A DNA stretch of 64,000 bases from Bacteroidia bacterium (GCA_030425285.1 JAUIAY010000010.1:1-64000), one strand, 5' to 3'. Positions 50,765 through 62,800 are shown, counted from the stretch's first letter. Notes: generated by a model from the letters alone, not told the origin. Program-made: numbers and translations.

Positions 50765-51034
50765 TTAGCCTAATTTGTTGATTTTTTCGATTAAGGCTCT
50801 GCCCTTATCTTCAAGCTCTTGGTTTACAGCTTTAAAGTGAGCCTTTTTATCTTCAACAGCTCTATCGTTCACTTTAGCTATTAATGAATCAAAAGTCTCA
50901 ATAGCTTCATCAATAATCGCTTCACTCTTTTTAGTGTCCTTGTCAGTATTGTTGTATTCCCATACATAAACTGCCTCAATAATGTCGCCTAAAACATAAT
51001 TAATATCTTTCTTTAGGTCTCTCTTATTTGCCAT
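50765..51034 (-). CDS. Conserved hypothetical helical protein
   Basis: An 89-residue, charged helical cytoplasmic protein. MANKRDLKKDINYVLGD begins it and the rest is Lys/Glu/Asp-rich with heptad-like spacing. Similar proteins are found in Flavobacteriaceae, often in the same position near manA and queD-type genes, but no role is known. It ends close to the tRNA-Thr gene and follows manA by 26 bases on the minus strand. Confidence 0.82.
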   Translation of the reverse strand: MANKRDLKKDINYVLGDIIEAVYVWEYNNTDKDTKKSEAIIDEAIETFDSLIAKVNDRAVEDKKAHFKAVNQELEDKGRALIEKINKLG

Positions 51035-51060
51035 AATATTTATTTTTTATTAGTGCAAAA

Positions 51061-52032
51061 TTACACATAAACTTCTAATAGTGTCGCTTTTTCAGAAGTA
51101 ATTTCATAGTCTTTAATCACAGCTGGCATCAATATAGTTTGCCCTTTCTGAATCATTTGTTCCTTGTCTTCAGTTCTAATCATTGCTTTGCCTTCCACAC
51201 AGATATATATGACAAATGAATCAAATATATTTTGCTTCTTTAAATTTTGAGAGACTGTAAGATAATTTGTTGTGAAATAGGGACAACTCACCATCTTATT
51301 TGACTTATTTTCATCCTTATCATAAGATACCCTAAAATTATCTGGCATATTAAAATTAAAGGCATCGATGGCCAAATCATTGTGCAATTCACGTTCATTA
51401 CCCTGATCGTCTACACGATCCCAATCATAAACTCTGTAAGTTATATCACTTGTTTGCTGAATCTCCGCTAGCATGACACCGGCGCCAATAGCATGTACCC
51501 TACCTACTTCAATAAAATAGGTGTCTCCCGCTTTTACCTGATCAAAGTTTAAAATTTCTGTTAAGGTTTTCTCTTCAAGGTGTTTCAAATACTTTTCTGC
51601 CGTCATATCTTGATTAAAACCCACAATCAAGTTAGAGTCTTCATCAGCTTGCATCACATACCACATCTCGGTTTTACCAAATGAATTATGGCGCTTTGCA
51701 GCCAATTCATCATTTGGATGTAATTGAATCGACAAATCCTCGCGTGCATCAATAAACTTAATTAGTAATGGAAATTTTTCACCAAATTCCTTGAAATTTT
51801 TAGTTCCAATAAGCTCATCTTTATATGTACTCAATATCTGTTTTAAAGACTGTCCCTTGAGAGTCCCATTGGAAACTATTGATGTGTCGCCTCCAACATC
51901 ACTTATCTCCCAACTTTCACCTACATTGGACAAGTCAGAAGATTTGTTCAATAAGGTTTTTAGTTTTTGTCCGCCCCATATTTTATATTTCAATATAGGT
52001 TCAAACATTAAAGGGTATAAATTGTTCTTCAT
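51061..52032 (-). CDS. manA: Mannose-6-phosphate isomerase, type I
   Basis: A 323-residue cupin enzyme that interconverts fructose-6-phosphate and mannose-6-phosphate. The zinc ligands are in SIQLHPND (Gln and His), TEMWYV (Glu) and VGRVHAIGAG (His). The N-terminal PLMFEPILKYKIWGGQKL is typical of class I PMI. It supplies mannose-6-phosphate for cell-surface sugars. Genes for a PTPS-family enzyme and idi follow upstream on the same strand, with four bases between manA and the PTPS gene. Confidence 0.92.
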   Translation of the reverse strand: MKNNLYPLMFEPILKYKIWGGQKLKTLLNKSSDLSNVGESWEISDVGGDTSIVSNGTLKGQSLKQILSTYKDELIGTKNFKEFGEKFPLLIKFIDAREDLSIQLHPNDELAAKRHNSFGKTEMWYVMQADEDSNLIVGFNQDMTAEKYLKHLEEKTLTEILNFDQVKAGDTYFIEVGRVHAIGAGVMLAEIQQTSDITYRVYDWDRVDDQGNERELHNDLAIDAFNFNMPDNFRVSYDKDENKSNKMVSCPYFTTNYLTVSQNLKKQNIFDSFVIYICVEGKAMIRTEDKEQMIQKGQTILMPAVIKDYEITSEKATLLEVYV

Positions 52033-52036
52033 ACTA

Positions 52037-52447
52037 CTATGCGTCTGAATAGCTCACAAAATTTCTAGGTGTTTCGTAAAGTGTTACTTCTAGACCCAAA
52101 TGATTTGACAAATGAGGTCTTAACTTATTAAAAATAACCACAACAATATTCTCAGCAGTTGGATTTAGATTTTTAAATTCAGGAACCTCTACATTTAAAT
52201 TCTTATGATCGAAAGCATTCTCAATTTCACTTTTTATTAAGTCTTTTAAAACTTTCATATCAATCACATAACCGGTTTCTGGGTCGATTTCTCCTGTTAC
52301 GCTAACTATCAATTCATAATTATGACCATGAAAGTTTGGGTTGTTACACTTTCCAAAAACCGCATCGTTTTTTTCATCATCCCAATCCTTTCGATACAAA
52401 CGATGGGCAGCATTAAAATGAGCTTTTCTACTAACGGTTACTTTCAT
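52037..52447 (-). CDS. 6-pyruvoyl-tetrahydropterin synthase / QueD family
   Basis: A 136-residue T-fold enzyme. ATG 52447 is chosen (MKVTVSRKAHFNAAHRL); the reading that starts further upstream lies inside idi. Zinc His are in AHFNAAHRL and the HGHNY pair. The catalytic Cys occurs as GKCNNPNFHGHNY, that is C-x5-HGH. In family knowledge C-x3-HGH marks QueD and C-x5-HGH marks PTPS-I. This suggests pterin rather than queuosine chemistry, though C-x5 forms may have mixed activity. The first 17 bases of the gene overlap the end of idi. Confidence 0.85.
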   Translation of the reverse strand: MKVTVSRKAHFNAAHRLYRKDWDDEKNDAVFGKCNNPNFHGHNYELIVSVTGEIDPETGYVIDMKVLKDLIKSEIENAFDHKNLNVEVPEFKNLNPTAENIVVVIFNKLRPHLSNHLGLEVTLYETPRNFVSYSDA

Positions 52448-52970
52448 AATTGGAAATATTAATGTGCTGGTAGAATTTATCAAAAATAATTTTAAACCAT
52501 GCGGTATATGCCTCTGGATAATTTTCCATATCCTGCTTAACGGCTTCCAAAGACATCCACTTCCAGTCGGCTACTTCGTCTTCATTTATTTGAGGATCAT
52601 CATTATAGTAACCAATCATAACATGATCAAACTCATGCTCCGTCAATCCATTATCAAAAGGTGCTTTATAGATAAAGGATATGGTTTCTTTTAATTCGGT
52701 AGTAAATCCCATCTCCTCATCTAAACGTCTTTTACCGGCTTCAATATTACTTTCGCCTTCACGCTGATGACTACAGCATGTGTTGGTCCACAAACCAGGT
52801 GAATGGTATTTATGCAGAGCGCGTTGCTGCAACATCAATTCATTATTATCATTGAAAACAAAAACGGAAAACGCCCGATGCAACAATGCTTTTTCATGTG
52901 CCTCCATTTTAGGCATTAAGCCTATTTGCTCATCATGTTCGTTTACAAGAATTACCAATTCTTCATTCAT
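52431..52970 (-). CDS. idi: Isopentenyl-diphosphate delta-isomerase, type 1
   Basis: A 179-residue Nudix-fold isomerase that interconverts isopentenyl and dimethylallyl diphosphates. The catalytic Cys is in LWTNTCCSHQREGE and the Glu in EHEFDHVM. The N-terminal LVILVNEHDEQIGLMPK is the standard start. The gene overlaps the following PTPS gene by 17 bases, so they are translationally coupled. Isomerase provides isoprenoid precursors for menaquinone, undecaprenyl and carotenoids. Confidence 0.95.
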   Translation of the reverse strand: MNEELVILVNEHDEQIGLMPKMEAHEKALLHRAFSVFVFNDNNELMLQQRALHKYHSPGLWTNTCCSHQREGESNIEAGKRRLDEEMGFTTELKETISFIYKAPFDNGLTEHEFDHVMIGYYNDDPQINEDEVADWKWMSLEAVKQDMENYPEAYTAWFKIIFDKFYQHINISNYESNR

Positions 52971-53065
52971 ATTACAAAAATACTATTCCTACCACTAAAA
53001 TATGTCAAAGTTTTAATAAAATAAAAAGCTCCAAAAACAATGAATTAATTTGTGTTTAATAATAC

Positions 53066-53073
53066 TATCTTTG
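53066..53073 (+). promoter_or_regulatory. -7 box of the prfC promoter
   Basis: TATCTTTG matches TAnnTTTG exactly. TTTG lies only 13 bases upstream, shorter than the usual -33 spacing, so the upstream part is uncertain. The ATG of prfC is 23 bases beyond. Confidence 0.5.
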
Positions 53074-53096
53074 CATCCCATAATTCGTAATGCAAC

Positions 53097-54686
53097 ATGA
53101 GTTTTAAATCTGAAATAGAAAGACGTCGAACCTTTGGAATCATCTCGCATCCTGATGCTGGAAAGACAACCCTAACCGAAAAATTATTACTTTTTGGAGG
53201 AGCTATTCAAGAAGCTGGAGCTGTAAAAAGTAATAAAATAAAAAAAGGTGCCACAAGTGACTTTATGGAGATTGAACGTCAAAGAGGTATTTCGGTTGCA
53301 ACGTCTGTTTTAGCTTTTGAATACAACGGAATCAAGATTAACATTCTGGACACACCTGGTCACAAGGATTTTGCTGAAGACACTTTTAGAACCCTAACAG
53401 CGGTAGATAGTGTCATCGTGGTAATTGATGTTGCTAAAGGTGTCGAGGAACAAACTGAAAAATTGGTGGAAGTTTGCCGCATGCGAAATATACCAATGAT
53501 TGTTTTTATCAATAAATTGGATCGTGAGGGGAAAGATGCTTTTGATTTATTGGATGAAGTCGAACAAAAATTAGGTTTGAGTGTTGTTCCTTTAAGTTTC
53601 CCAATTGGTATGGGTTACGATTTTAAAGGTATTTATAACCTGTGGGAAAAGAATGTAAACCTGTTTAGTGGTGATAGCCGAAAAAATATTGAAGAAACTA
53701 TTGAAATTAATGACTTGGCTTCACCTGAACTCAACAAATTGGTAGGCGACAAAGCTGCTGATACACTACGTGAGGAGATAGAATTGGTAGAAGGTATTTA
53801 TCCAACTTTTGATAAGGAAGAATATCTGAATGGAAAACAACAACCTGTTTTCTTTGGCTCGGCCTTAAATAATTTTGGTGTTCGTGAGCTTTTGGATTGT
53901 TTTGTTGATATTGCACCAAAACCAAGACCAAAACAAAGTGAGGAACGCTTGGTAAAACCTGACGAAAAGAACTTTACTGGTTTTGTATTTAAAATACATG
54001 CCAATATGGATCCAAACCATCGTGATAGATTAGCCTTTATAAAAATTGTCTCTGGTAAGTTTGAACGTAACAAACCTTACTTGCATGTTAGGAACAACAA
54101 AAAACTAAAATTTTCTAGTCCAAATGCTTTCTTTGCCGAAAAGAAGGAGATTGTTGATGTTTCATATCCTGGTGATATAGTTGGACTTCATGATACTGGT
54201 AATTTTAAAATAGGTGATACATTAACTGAAGGTGAAACTATTAATTATAGAGGTATTCCAAGTTTCTCCCCTGAACATTTTAGATATATCAATAATGCCG
54301 ACCCATTAAAATCGAAACAACTTTATAAAGGTATTGATCAATTAATGGATGAAGGTGTCGCACAGCTATTTACTCTTGAACTTAACGGCAGAAAGGTTAT
54401 CGGTACCGTTGGAGCTCTACAATATGAGGTTATACAATACCGATTGGAACATGAATACGGTGCTAAATGTACTTATGAAAACCTGAATGTTCACAAAGCT
54501 TGTTGGGTAGATCCTGAAGATGAAAAAAATGAAGAGTTCAAGGAGTTTTTAAGAGTTAAACAACGTTTTTTGGCTAAAGACAAACATAATCAATTGGTCT
54601 TTTTAGCCGATTCACCCTTTTCTTTGCAGATGACCCAACAAAAATATCCGAGTATTAAATTCCATTTTACTTCCGAATTTAATTAA
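53097..54686 (+). CDS. prfC: Peptide chain release factor 3
   Basis: A 529-residue translational GTPase that recycles RF1 and RF2 after termination. G1 [14 protein letters not shown]2 region with [10 protein letters not shown]3 [12 protein letters not shown], and G4 [16 protein letters not shown] are all visible, followed by domains II and III to LFHFTSEFN-type C-terminus. Length and start fit RF3. It is divergent from idi and has an exact -7 box 23 bases upstream of its ATG. Confidence 0.96.
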   Translation: MSFKSEIERRRTFGIISHPDAGKTTLTEKLLLFGGAIQEAGAVKSNKIKKGATSDFMEIERQRGISVATSVLAFEYNGIKINILDTPGHKDFAEDTFRTLTAVDSVIVVIDVAKGVEEQTEKLVEVCRMRNIPMIVFINKLDREGKDAFDLLDEVEQKLGLSVVPLSFPIGMGYDFKGIYNLWEKNVNLFSGDSRKNIEETIEINDLASPELNKLVGDKAADTLREEIELVEGIYPTFDKEEYLNGKQQPVFFGSALNNFGVRELLDCFVDIAPKPRPKQSEERLVKPDEKNFTGFVFKIHANMDPNHRDRLAFIKIVSGKFERNKPYLHVRNNKKLKFSSPNAFFAEKKEIVDVSYPGDIVGLHDTGNFKIGDTLTEGETINYRGIPSFSPEHFRYINNADPLKSKQLYKGIDQLMDEGVAQLFTLELNGRKVIGTVGALQYEVIQYRLEHEYGAKCTYENLNVHKACWVDPEDEKNEEFKEFLRVKQRFLAKDKHNQLVFLADSPFSLQMTQQKYPSIKFHFTSEFN

Positions 54687-54827
54687 AAAGGTGTGTCGTT
54701 CATCTAATATTTTTGAAAAAATTTGCTTTTAATCGAATTTTTGATACTTTTAATCGGTGTTTTGAATATGCTATTTATTTAGATACATACATTTAAAATA
54801 GATTATAACCCCAAAAATGATCTACTT

Positions 54828-55058
54828 ATGAAACCTAACGATAATGTTTTCAGTAACAGAGATATTACTGTGACCTATAACCCAAATGCATGTGTTAATG
54901 CAGAGCGATGTGCTCGTGAACTTTCAAATGTTTTTAGAAATTCTGTTATTCCTTGGATAGACTTGGATGGTGCATCAACTTCTGAAATCATTCGACAAGT
55001 AAAAAAATGTCCTTCTGGGGCTTTACAATATTGCTTAAATAAAAAAGAGGCCTGTTAA
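54828..55058 (+). CDS. YjdI-type mono-cluster [4Fe-4S] protein
   Basis: A 76-residue small protein. The Cys pattern CVNAERC, then CPSGALQYC and a terminal Cys, matches the YjdI/Fer4_19 family of single-cluster proteins. It may be an electron carrier or a stress-related iron-sulfur protein. It is transcribed alone. Its last codons and the TAA stop form part of a terminator hairpin (55043-55074), with the stop in the loop. Confidence 0.88.
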   Translation: MKPNDNVFSNRDITVTYNPNACVNAERCARELSNVFRNSVIPWIDLDGASTSEIIRQVKKCPSGALQYCLNKKEAC

Positions 55059-55074
55059 TATACAGACCTCTTTT
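55043..55074 (+). terminator. Terminator overlapping the end of the YjdI-type gene
   Basis: AAAAGAGG, CCTGT and their complements ACAG and CCTCTTTT form a stem with one mismatch and loop TAATAT; the stop codon 55056-55058 is in the loop. Confidence 0.8.
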
Positions 55075-55092
55075 CTATTCTCTAATTAAGCA

Positions 55093-55140
55093 TTACGCTT
55101 GACCCGTTGGTCCAAAATTCAAAGGAATTGGTGGTTGCTG
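55093..55140 (-). pseudogene. Duplicated 3' fragment of a DUF3467 gene
   Basis: On the minus strand 16 codons, ending QPPIPLNFGPTGQA and TAA, match the last 16 codons of the DUF3467 gene at 55178-55225 with 44 of 48 identical bases; three of the four differences are synonymous third positions. No start or upstream homology remains; an in-frame stop lies 8 codons before. It is a remnant of a paralog or of a duplication. Confidence 0.75.
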
Positions 55141-55177
55141 CATGTAACCATGTCGAGCAACCTTTCAACAATTAAAT

Positions 55178-55495
55178 TTATGCTTGACCCGTTGGCCCAA
55201 AATTCAAAGGAATTGGCGGTTGCTCATAATCTTTGATTTCACCATGCGCATTTTCAAAACGGGTAACATTTTCTCCTAATGCTTTCAATAATCGCTTGGC
55301 ATGTTGTGGCGTTAAAATGATACGCGACTTCACTTTACTTTTTGGTGTACCTGGCATAATACTTACAAAATCGACAACAAATTCTGAAACTGAATGATTG
55401 ATTATCGCTAAATTAGAATATGTTCCTTCAGCTACTTTTTCATCAATTTCAATATTTATTTGACCTTGTTTTTTTTGATTTTTATTATCACTCAT
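55178..55495 (-). CDS. DUF3467 family protein
   Basis: A 105-residue cytoplasmic protein. INIEIDEKVAEGTYSN, FVVDFVSIMPGTPK and ILTPQHAKRLLKAL define DUF3467, a family with a compact alpha/beta fold that is well conserved in Bacteroidota near rpoC. Its role is unknown. A terminator (55510-55541) between rpoC and this gene separates the two, so it is likely to have its own start. A second copy of its last 16 codons lies just downstream. Confidence 0.9.
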   Translation of the reverse strand: MSDNKNQKKQGQINIEIDEKVAEGTYSNLAIINHSVSEFVVDFVSIMPGTPKSKVKSRIILTPQHAKRLLKALGENVTRFENAHGEIKDYEQPPIPLNFGPTGQA

Positions 55496-55509
55496 AATAT
55501 ATATTGTAA

Positions 55510-55541
55510 AAAAATAGCGTGAATTTCTTCACGCTATTTTT
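55510..55541 (-). terminator. Terminator of the rpoBC operon
   Basis: AAAAATAGCGTGAA-TTTC-TTCACGCTATTTTT is a perfect 14-bp stem with T run on the minus strand, four bases after the rpoC stop. Confidence 0.92.
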
Positions 55542-55545
55542 ATAA

Positions 55546-58500
55546 TTAGTTATAATTAACTTCTTGTTTAGCTTGCATCATTTCATCAAACTCTTCTTTG
55601 GAACCTACAATAATGTTTTCATAGGCTCTCATACCTGTACCAGCAGGTATTCTGTGTCCTACAATTACATTTTCTTTAAGTCCTTCTAAAGTATCAACCT
55701 TACCATTTACAGCAGCTTCATTAAGAACTTTAGTAGTTTCTTGGAAAGAAGCAGCAGAAATAAACGATTTGGTTTGAAGTGATGCTCTAGTAATACCTTG
55801 CAGTATCGGTGTTGCAGTTGCTGGTTGAGCGTCACGTGCTTCAACTAGTTTCTTATCCTCACGACGTAACAATGAGTTTTCATCACGTAATTGTCTTGGA
55901 GAAATAATCTGACCTGCTTTGATGTTTTCAGAATCACCAGCATCTTCAACAACCTTCATTCCGAATATTTCATCGTTTTCCTCAATGAAATCATCTTTAT
56001 GAACCAATTGGTTTTCAAGGAATGTGGTGTCACCAGAATCCATGATTCTAACTTTACGCATCATTTGTCTTACAACAACCTCAAAGTGCTTATCGTTAAT
56101 TTTCACACCTTGTAAACGATATACTTCCTGAACTTCGTTAACTAAATATTGCTGAACCGCAGAAGGTCCTTTGATATTTAAAATATCGTTAGGCGTTACA
56201 GAACCATCTGACAAAGGCATACCTGCTTTTACAAAATCGTTTTCTTGAACAAGAATCTGATTTGATAACTTCACTAGGTATTTCTTAATATCGCCTAATT
56301 TAGACTCAACAATAATCTCACGGTTACCTCTCTTAATCTTACCGAAAGAAACGACACCATCAATATCACTAACAACAGCTGGGTTAGATGGGTTACGCGC
56401 TTCAAATAATTCTGTTACACGAGGAAGACCACCAGTAATGTCACCAGATTTAGCTGATTTACGTGGTATTTTAACTAAAATCTTACCAACTTTAATTTTC
56501 TCACCATCGTCAATCATCAAGTGTGCTCCAACTGGTAAGTTGTAAGAACGGATGACATTTCCTTTTGCATCATCAATGTGCAATGTTGGAATTAACTTCT
56601 TATTTCTAGATTCAGAAATTACTTTTTCTTGGAAACCAGTTTGTTCGTCAATCTCTACTTGGTAAGTAACACCTTGCTCAATGTTTTCATAACGAACTTT
56701 ACCAGCAAATTCAGAAATAATTACACCGTTATATGGATCCCACTGACAAACTACATCACCTTTCTTAAGCTCTTGTCCGTTTTTAACGAATATGGTAGAG
56801 CCATAAGGAATGTTATTAGTACTTAATGTAATTCCTGTTTTCTTATCAATTAATTTTAATTCAGATGTTCTTGAAATAACAATATTAACTGCATTTCCTT
56901 CAGAATCTTCACCTTTAACAGTTTTCAATTCATCAATTTCAGCAATACCGTCAAACTTTACAGCTAACTTATTCTCTTCAGAAATATTACCTGCAATACC
57001 ACCTACGTGGAAGGTACGTAATGTTAACTGTGTACCTGGCTCACCAATAGATTGCGCAGCAACTACACCAACAGCCTCACCTCTTTGAACCATTTTACCG
57101 GTTGCAAGGTTACGACCATAACATTTAGCACAAATACCTTGTTTTGCTTCACATGTTAAAGCAGAACGTACTTCAACAGATTCAATTGGTGAATTCTCAA
57201 TGTTATTGGCAACTACTTCATCAATCATTTGATTAGATGCAACCAATAATTCATCAGTTAAAGGATTGTAGACATCATTCAATGAAATACGTCCTACAAT
57301 TCTCTCACCTAGAGTTTCAACAACTTCATCATTCTTCTTTAATGGTGTAACTTCAACACCTCTTAATGTACCACAATCTTCACTGTTTACAATAACATCT
57401 TGCGATACATCAACCAAACGGCGTGTTAAATATCCAGCATCGGCTGTCTTAAGTGCTGTATCGGCAAGACCTTTACGAGCACCGTGCGTAGAGATAAAGT
57501 ATTCTAAAATTGAAAGACCTTCCTTAAAATTAGAAAGAATTGGGTTTTCAATAATCTCACCACCACCAGCTGTCGATTTTTTAGGTTTTGCCATCAGACC
57601 ACGCATACCTGTAAGCTGACGAATCTGTTCTTTAGATCCACGAGCTCCAGAATCTAGCATCATATATACCGAGTTGAAACCTTGTTGATCTTCACGAATA
57701 CGCTTCATAGACAATTCAGTCAATTCGGCGTTTGTAGACGTCCAAATATCAATTACCTGATTGTAACGCTCGTTATTGGTTATAAGACCCATGTTATAGT
57801 TAGCAGTAATACCATCAACTAAACCATTGGCTTTTTCAATCATGTTGTGTTTCTCTGGTGGAATAATAATATCACCTAAACTAAATGACAGACCACCTTG
57901 GAAAGCGAAATTGTAACCTAATGTTTTAATCTCATCAAGGAATACAGCTGTTTCAGGAACACTAGTAACTTTTAAGATATCTCCAATAATGTTACGCAAT
58001 GACTTTTTAGTCAATACCTCATTAATGAAACCTGCATTGTGTGGTACTTTTTCATTGAAAAGCACACGCCCAACAGTCGTATCAATAATTTGAAGTGCTA
58101 ACTTTCCTTCTTCGTTGAAATCCCAAGTTCTTACTTTGATAGCAGCGTTCAAATCAACACGTTTTTCATTGTAAGCAATAATCACTTCTTCCGGAGAATA
58201 GAACGTTAAGCCTTCACCTTTAATTTTAACATCATCAGTAGATTTACGCTCTTTGGTCATATAATATAAACCAAGTACCATATCTTGAGAAGGTACAGCT
58301 ACTGGCGAACCATTTGCTGGGTTTAATATATTATGAGATGCTAACATTAAAAGCTGTGCTTCCAATATAGCCTCTGGTCCTAAAGGTAAATGAACCGCCA
58401 TTTGGTCACCATCAAAATCGGCGTTAAATGCCGTAGTAACCAATGGGTGTAATTGTATAGCTTTTCCTTCAATTAATTTTGGTTGGAAAGCTTGAATACC

Positions 58501-59847
58501 CAATCTGTGTAATGTAGGAGCACGGTTTAGCAATACTGGATGTCCTTTAAGAACATTTTCCAAGATATCCCAAACCACAGGCTCTCTTTTATCTATAATT
58601 TTCTTTGCGGATTTTACAGTCTTAACAATACCTCTTTCAATTAATTTTCTAATTACAAAAGGCTTGTATAATTCTGCTGCCATGTTTTTTGGCAATCCAC
58701 ATTCATATAATTTTAATTCAGGTCCAACGACAATTACCGAACGTGCAGAATAATCAACACGCTTACCTAAAAGGTTTTGACGGAAACGTCCTTGCTTACC
58801 TTTAAGTGAATCTGATAACGATTTTAACGGTCTATTAGAATCCGTTTTGACTGCTGAAGACTTACGCGTGTTATCAAATAACGAATCTACAGATTCCTGT
58901 AACATACGCTTTTCGTTACGTAAAATTACCTCTGGTGCTTTAATTTCAACCAATCTTTTCAAACGGTTGTTACGGATAATAACACGACGATATAAGTCAT
59001 TCAAATCTGATGTAGCAAAACGCCCACCATCCAATGGTACTAACGGACGTAATTCTGGCGGGATGATTGGAATAACTTTCATAATCATCCATTCAGCGCG
59101 ATTCTCACGGTTTTCGTTAGACTCACGTAATGCTTCAACAACTTGTAAACGTTTTAACGCTTCCGTTTTACGTTGTTTTGATGTTTCAGTATTGGCTTTA
59201 TGACGTAATTCAAATGATAATTCATCTAAATCAATACGCGATAACAACTCAATTAAACATTCAGCACCCATCTTGGCCAAGAATTTGTTAGGATCTGTAT
59301 CCTCCAAATATTGGTTTTCTTGTGGAAGGGTTTCTAAAATGTTTAAATATTCTTCTTCAGTAAGGAAATCCATTTTTTGTACAGGTTCTCCTTCTGCATT
59401 CTTGGCAATACCTGGCTGAATTACTACGTAACGTTCGTAGTAAATGATCATATCTAATTTTTTAGATGGTAAACCAAGTAAGTAACCTATTTTATTTGGT
59501 AACGAACGGAAGTACCAGATGTGAGCTACAGGAACCACTAAATTAATGTGTCCTACGCGATCACGACGTACTTTCTTTTCAGTTACTTCAACACCACAAC
59601 GATCACATACAATACCTTTGTATCGTATACGCTTATATTTTCCACAAGCACATTCGTAATCCTTTACAGGACCAAAAATACGCTCACAAAACAAACCATC
59701 ACGCTCTGGTTTATGAGTTCGATAATTGATAGTTTCTGGCTTTAAAACTTCACCACGAGATTCTGCTAAAATAGACTCTGGTGAAGCTAAACCAATTGAG
59801 ATTTTGTTAAATCTCTGTACTGTATTCTTATCTTGTTTTCTTGCCAT
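55546..59847 (-). CDS. rpoC: RNA polymerase subunit beta prime
   Basis: A 1433-residue catalytic subunit. The N-terminal zinc finger is [23 protein letters not shown]; the metal-binding active site is [18 protein letters not shown] near residue 470. A second zinc-binding region has CGTLRGVEV and [13 protein letters not shown] near residues 820-900. Bacteroidota-type length. It is 32 bases from rpoB and ends the operon with a strong terminator. Confidence 0.98.
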   Translation of the reverse strand: MARKQDKNTVQRFNKISIGLASPESILAESRGEVLKPETINYRTHKPERDGLFCERIFGPVKDYECACGKYKRIRYKGIVCDRCGVEVTEKKVRRDRVGHINLVVPVAHIWYFRSLPNKIGYLLGLPSKKLDMIIYYERYVVIQPGIAKNAEGEPVQKMDFLTEEEYLNILETLPQENQYLEDTDPNKFLAKMGAECLIELLSRIDLDELSFELRHKANTETSKQRKTEALKRLQVVEALRESNENRENRAEWMIMKVIPIIPPELRPLVPLDGGRFATSDLNDLYRRVIIRNNRLKRLVEIKAPEVILRNEKRMLQESVDSLFDNTRKSSAVKTDSNRPLKSLSDSLKGKQGRFRQNLLGKRVDYSARSVIVVGPELKLYECGLPKNMAAELYKPFVIRKLIERGIVKTVKSAKKIIDKREPVVWDILENVLKGHPVLLNRAPTLHRLGIQAFQPKLIEGKAIQLHPLVTTAFNADFDGDQMAVHLPLGPEAILEAQLLMLASHNILNPANGSPVAVPSQDMVLGLYYMTKERKSTDDVKIKGEGLTFYSPEEVIIAYNEKRVDLNAAIKVRTWDFNEEGKLALQIIDTTVGRVLFNEKVPHNAGFINEVLTKKSLRNIIGDILKVTSVPETAVFLDEIKTLGYNFAFQGGLSFSLGDIIIPPEKHNMIEKANGLVDGITANYNMGLITNNERYNQVIDIWTSTNAELTELSMKRIREDQQGFNSVYMMLDSGARGSKEQIRQLTGMRGLMAKPKKSTAGGGEIIENPILSNFKEGLSILEYFISTHGARKGLADTALKTADAGYLTRRLVDVSQDVIVNSEDCGTLRGVEVTPLKKNDEVVETLGERIVGRISLNDVYNPLTDELLVASNQMIDEVVANNIENSPIESVEVRSALTCEAKQGICAKCYGRNLATGKMVQRGEAVGVVAAQSIGEPGTQLTLRTFHVGGIAGNISEENKLAVKFDGIAEIDELKTVKGEDSEGNAVNIVISRTSELKLIDKKTGITLSTNNIPYGSTIFVKNGQELKKGDVVCQWDPYNGVIISEFAGKVRYENIEQGVTYQVEIDEQTGFQEKVISESRNKKLIPTLHIDDAKGNVIRSYNLPVGAHLMIDDGEKIKVGKILVKIPRKSAKSGDITGGLPRVTELFEARNPSNPAVVSDIDGVVSFGKIKRGNREIIVESKLGDIKKYLVKLSNQILVQENDFVKAGMPLSDGSVTPNDILNIKGPSAVQQYLVNEVQEVYRLQGVKINDKHFEVVVRQMMRKVRIMDSGDTTFLENQLVHKDDFIEENDEIFGMKVVEDAGDSENIKAGQIISPRQLRDENSLLRREDKKLVEARDAQPATATPILQGITRASLQTKSFISAASFQETTKVLNEAAVNGKVDTLEGLKENVIVGHRIPAGTGMRAYENIIVGSKEEFDEMMQAKQEVNYN

Positions 59848-59879
59848 AATATATGGTTGAAATGAATTTTATTAATTAA

Positions 59880-62800
59880 CTACTCCTCTAATCTGATATC
59901 CAATCCTAGACCTTTCAATTCATGCATTAATACATTGAATGATTCTGGTAATCCAGGCTCTGGCATTGGCTCACCTTTAACAATACTTTCGTATGTTTTG
60001 GCTCTACCAATAACATCATCAGATTTAACGGTCAATATTTCTCTTAAGGTTGCAGACGCTCCATAAGCTTCAAGAGCCCAAACCTCCATCTCACCAAAAC
60101 GCTGACCACCAAACTGTGCTTTACCACCTAATGGTTGTTGCGTAATTAATGAGTAAGGACCAATAGAACGCGCGTGCATCTTATCGTCAACCATATGACC
60201 TAGCTTCAACATGTAGATAACACCTACAGTTGCTGGTTGGTCAAAACGATCTCCTGTACCACCATCATATAGATAGGTGTGTCCGAATCTTGGAATTCCA
60301 GCTTCGTCTGTAAACTCGTTGATTTGATCTAGAGTTGCACCATCAAAGATTGGAGTCGCATATGTACGGTTCAATTTTTGACCAGCCCATCCAAGAACGG
60401 TTTCATAAATCTGACCGATGTTCATACGCGATGGTACACCAAGAGGATTCAATACGATATCAACAGGCGTTCCATCTTCAAGGAATGGCATATCTTCCTG
60501 ACGAACAATACGAGCAACAATGCCTTTGTTACCGTGACGACCTGCCATTTTATCACCAACTTTAAGCTTACGCTTTTTAGCAATATAAACTTTAGCTAAC
60601 TTGATGATACCTGCTGGTAACTCGTCACCTACAGAAATCGTAAATTTCTCACGACGCAACGACCCCTGTAAATCGTTTTCTTTAATCTTGTAGTTATGAA
60701 TTAAATCAGCAACTAATTTATTAGTATGGTCATCTGTAGTCCATTGACCACTTGTTAAGTGAACATAATCATCAACAGCGTTCAACATTTTAAGTGTGTA
60801 CTTTTTACCTTTTGGCAATACTTCTTCACCTAAATCATTGTAAACACCTTGAGCAGTTTTTCCTCCAACTATAGCAAATAGTTTGTCAACTAAAATACTT
60901 TGTAAGTCATCAAACTTCTTGTTATAAAGTGCTTCTAACTGTGCAATATCTTCCTTATCCTGTGCTCTTTTACGCTTATCCTTAACCGCACGAGAGAATA
61001 ATTTCTTATCAATTACGACACCATTTAATGAAGGAGACGCTTTTAATGAAGCATCTTTTACATCTCCGGCTTTATCACCAAAGATGGCACGTAATAATTT
61101 TTCCTCTGGAGTAGGATCTGATTCACCTTTAGGCGTAATCTTACCAATAAGAATATCACCAGGCTTTACTTCAGCACCCACACGAATCATACCGTGTTCA
61201 TCTAAATCTTTAGTTGCTTCTTCCGAAACGTTAGGAATATCATTAGTCAACTCCTCGTTACCTAATTTAGTGTCACGAACTTCTAGCGAATACTCATCAA
61301 TATGAATAGACGTAAAAATATCTTCACGAACTACCTTTTCAGAAATTACAATCGCATCCTCAAAGTTATACCCTTTCCAAGGCATAAAGGCTACTTTCAT
61401 ATTTCTACCTAATGCCAATTCTCCGTTTTGAGTTGCATAACCCTCACAAAGTACTTGACCTTTGGTTACCTTATCTCCTTTTCTAACAATGGATTTCAGG
61501 TTGATAGAAGTTCCTTGGTTAGTTTTTCTAAATTTAACCAAAGGATATGTTTTGATCTCACTGTCAAAACTTACTTTAGCTTCATCTTCAGTTCTATCGT
61601 ACTTAATGACAATTTCATTGGCATCAACATACTCAACCACACCATTTCCTTCAGCATTGATTAAAACACGAGAATCCGTAGCTACTTGTCTTTCCAATCC
61701 AGTACCAACAATAGGTGCTTGTGGACGTAATAATGGAACTGCCTGACGCATCATGTTTGATCCCATCAAAGCACGGTTCGCGTCATCATGCTCCAAGAAC
61801 GGAATTAAAGATGCAGAAATAGAAGCAATTTGGTTAGGAGCAACATCGGTATAGTGAACTTGAGTTGGTTCAATTACTGGGAAGTCACCTTCCATTCTAG
61901 CAATTACCTTATCATGAACAATTTTACCTTTGTCATCAACTTCAACAGTTGCTTGAGCAATTAATTGCTCTTCTTCTTCTTCAGCACTTAAATAAATTGG
62001 ATCACCTTTAATATCTACAACACCATCTTCAACTTTTCTATAAGGTGTTTCAATGAATCCCATTGAGTTTACTTTGGCGTAAACCGATAATGAAGAAATC
62101 AAACCAATGTTTGGTCCTTCAGGTGTTTCAATAGGACACAATCTTCCGTAGTGTGTGTAGTGAACGTCACGAACCTCGAAACCAGCTCTTTCTCTTGATA
62201 GACCTCCAGGTCCTAAAGCTGATAAACGACGTTTGTGTGTTATCTCTGCCAATGGATTCGTTTGATCCATAAATTGAGATAACTGGTTAGTACCAAAGAA
62301 TGAGTTAATAACAGACGATAATGTCTTGGCATTAATCAAATCAATTGGTGTAAATACTTCGTTATCACGAACGTTCATACGCTCACGAATAGTACGTGCC
62401 ATACGAGCTAAACCAACACCAAACTGTTGAGATAATTGTTCACCTACAGTACGTACACGACGGTTAGATAAGTGATCAATATCATCAATCTCTGCTTTAG
62501 AATTGATAAGCTCAATTAAATATTTAATGATGGTAATGATATCTTCTTTGGTAAGCACTTGCTTATCCATTCCTATATCAAGACCTAATTTTTTGTTCAT
62601 TCTGTAACGACCTACTTCACCTAAAGAGTAACGTTGGTCAGAGAAGAATAATTTGTCAATAATACCACGAGCAGTTTCTTCATCTGGCGGCTCGGCATTA
62701 CGTAATTGACGGTATATGTGTTCAACAGCCTCTTTTTCAGAGTTTGTTGGATCTTTTTGTAATGTGTTGTGAATAATAGCGTAATCACCTTGTTGTGCAC

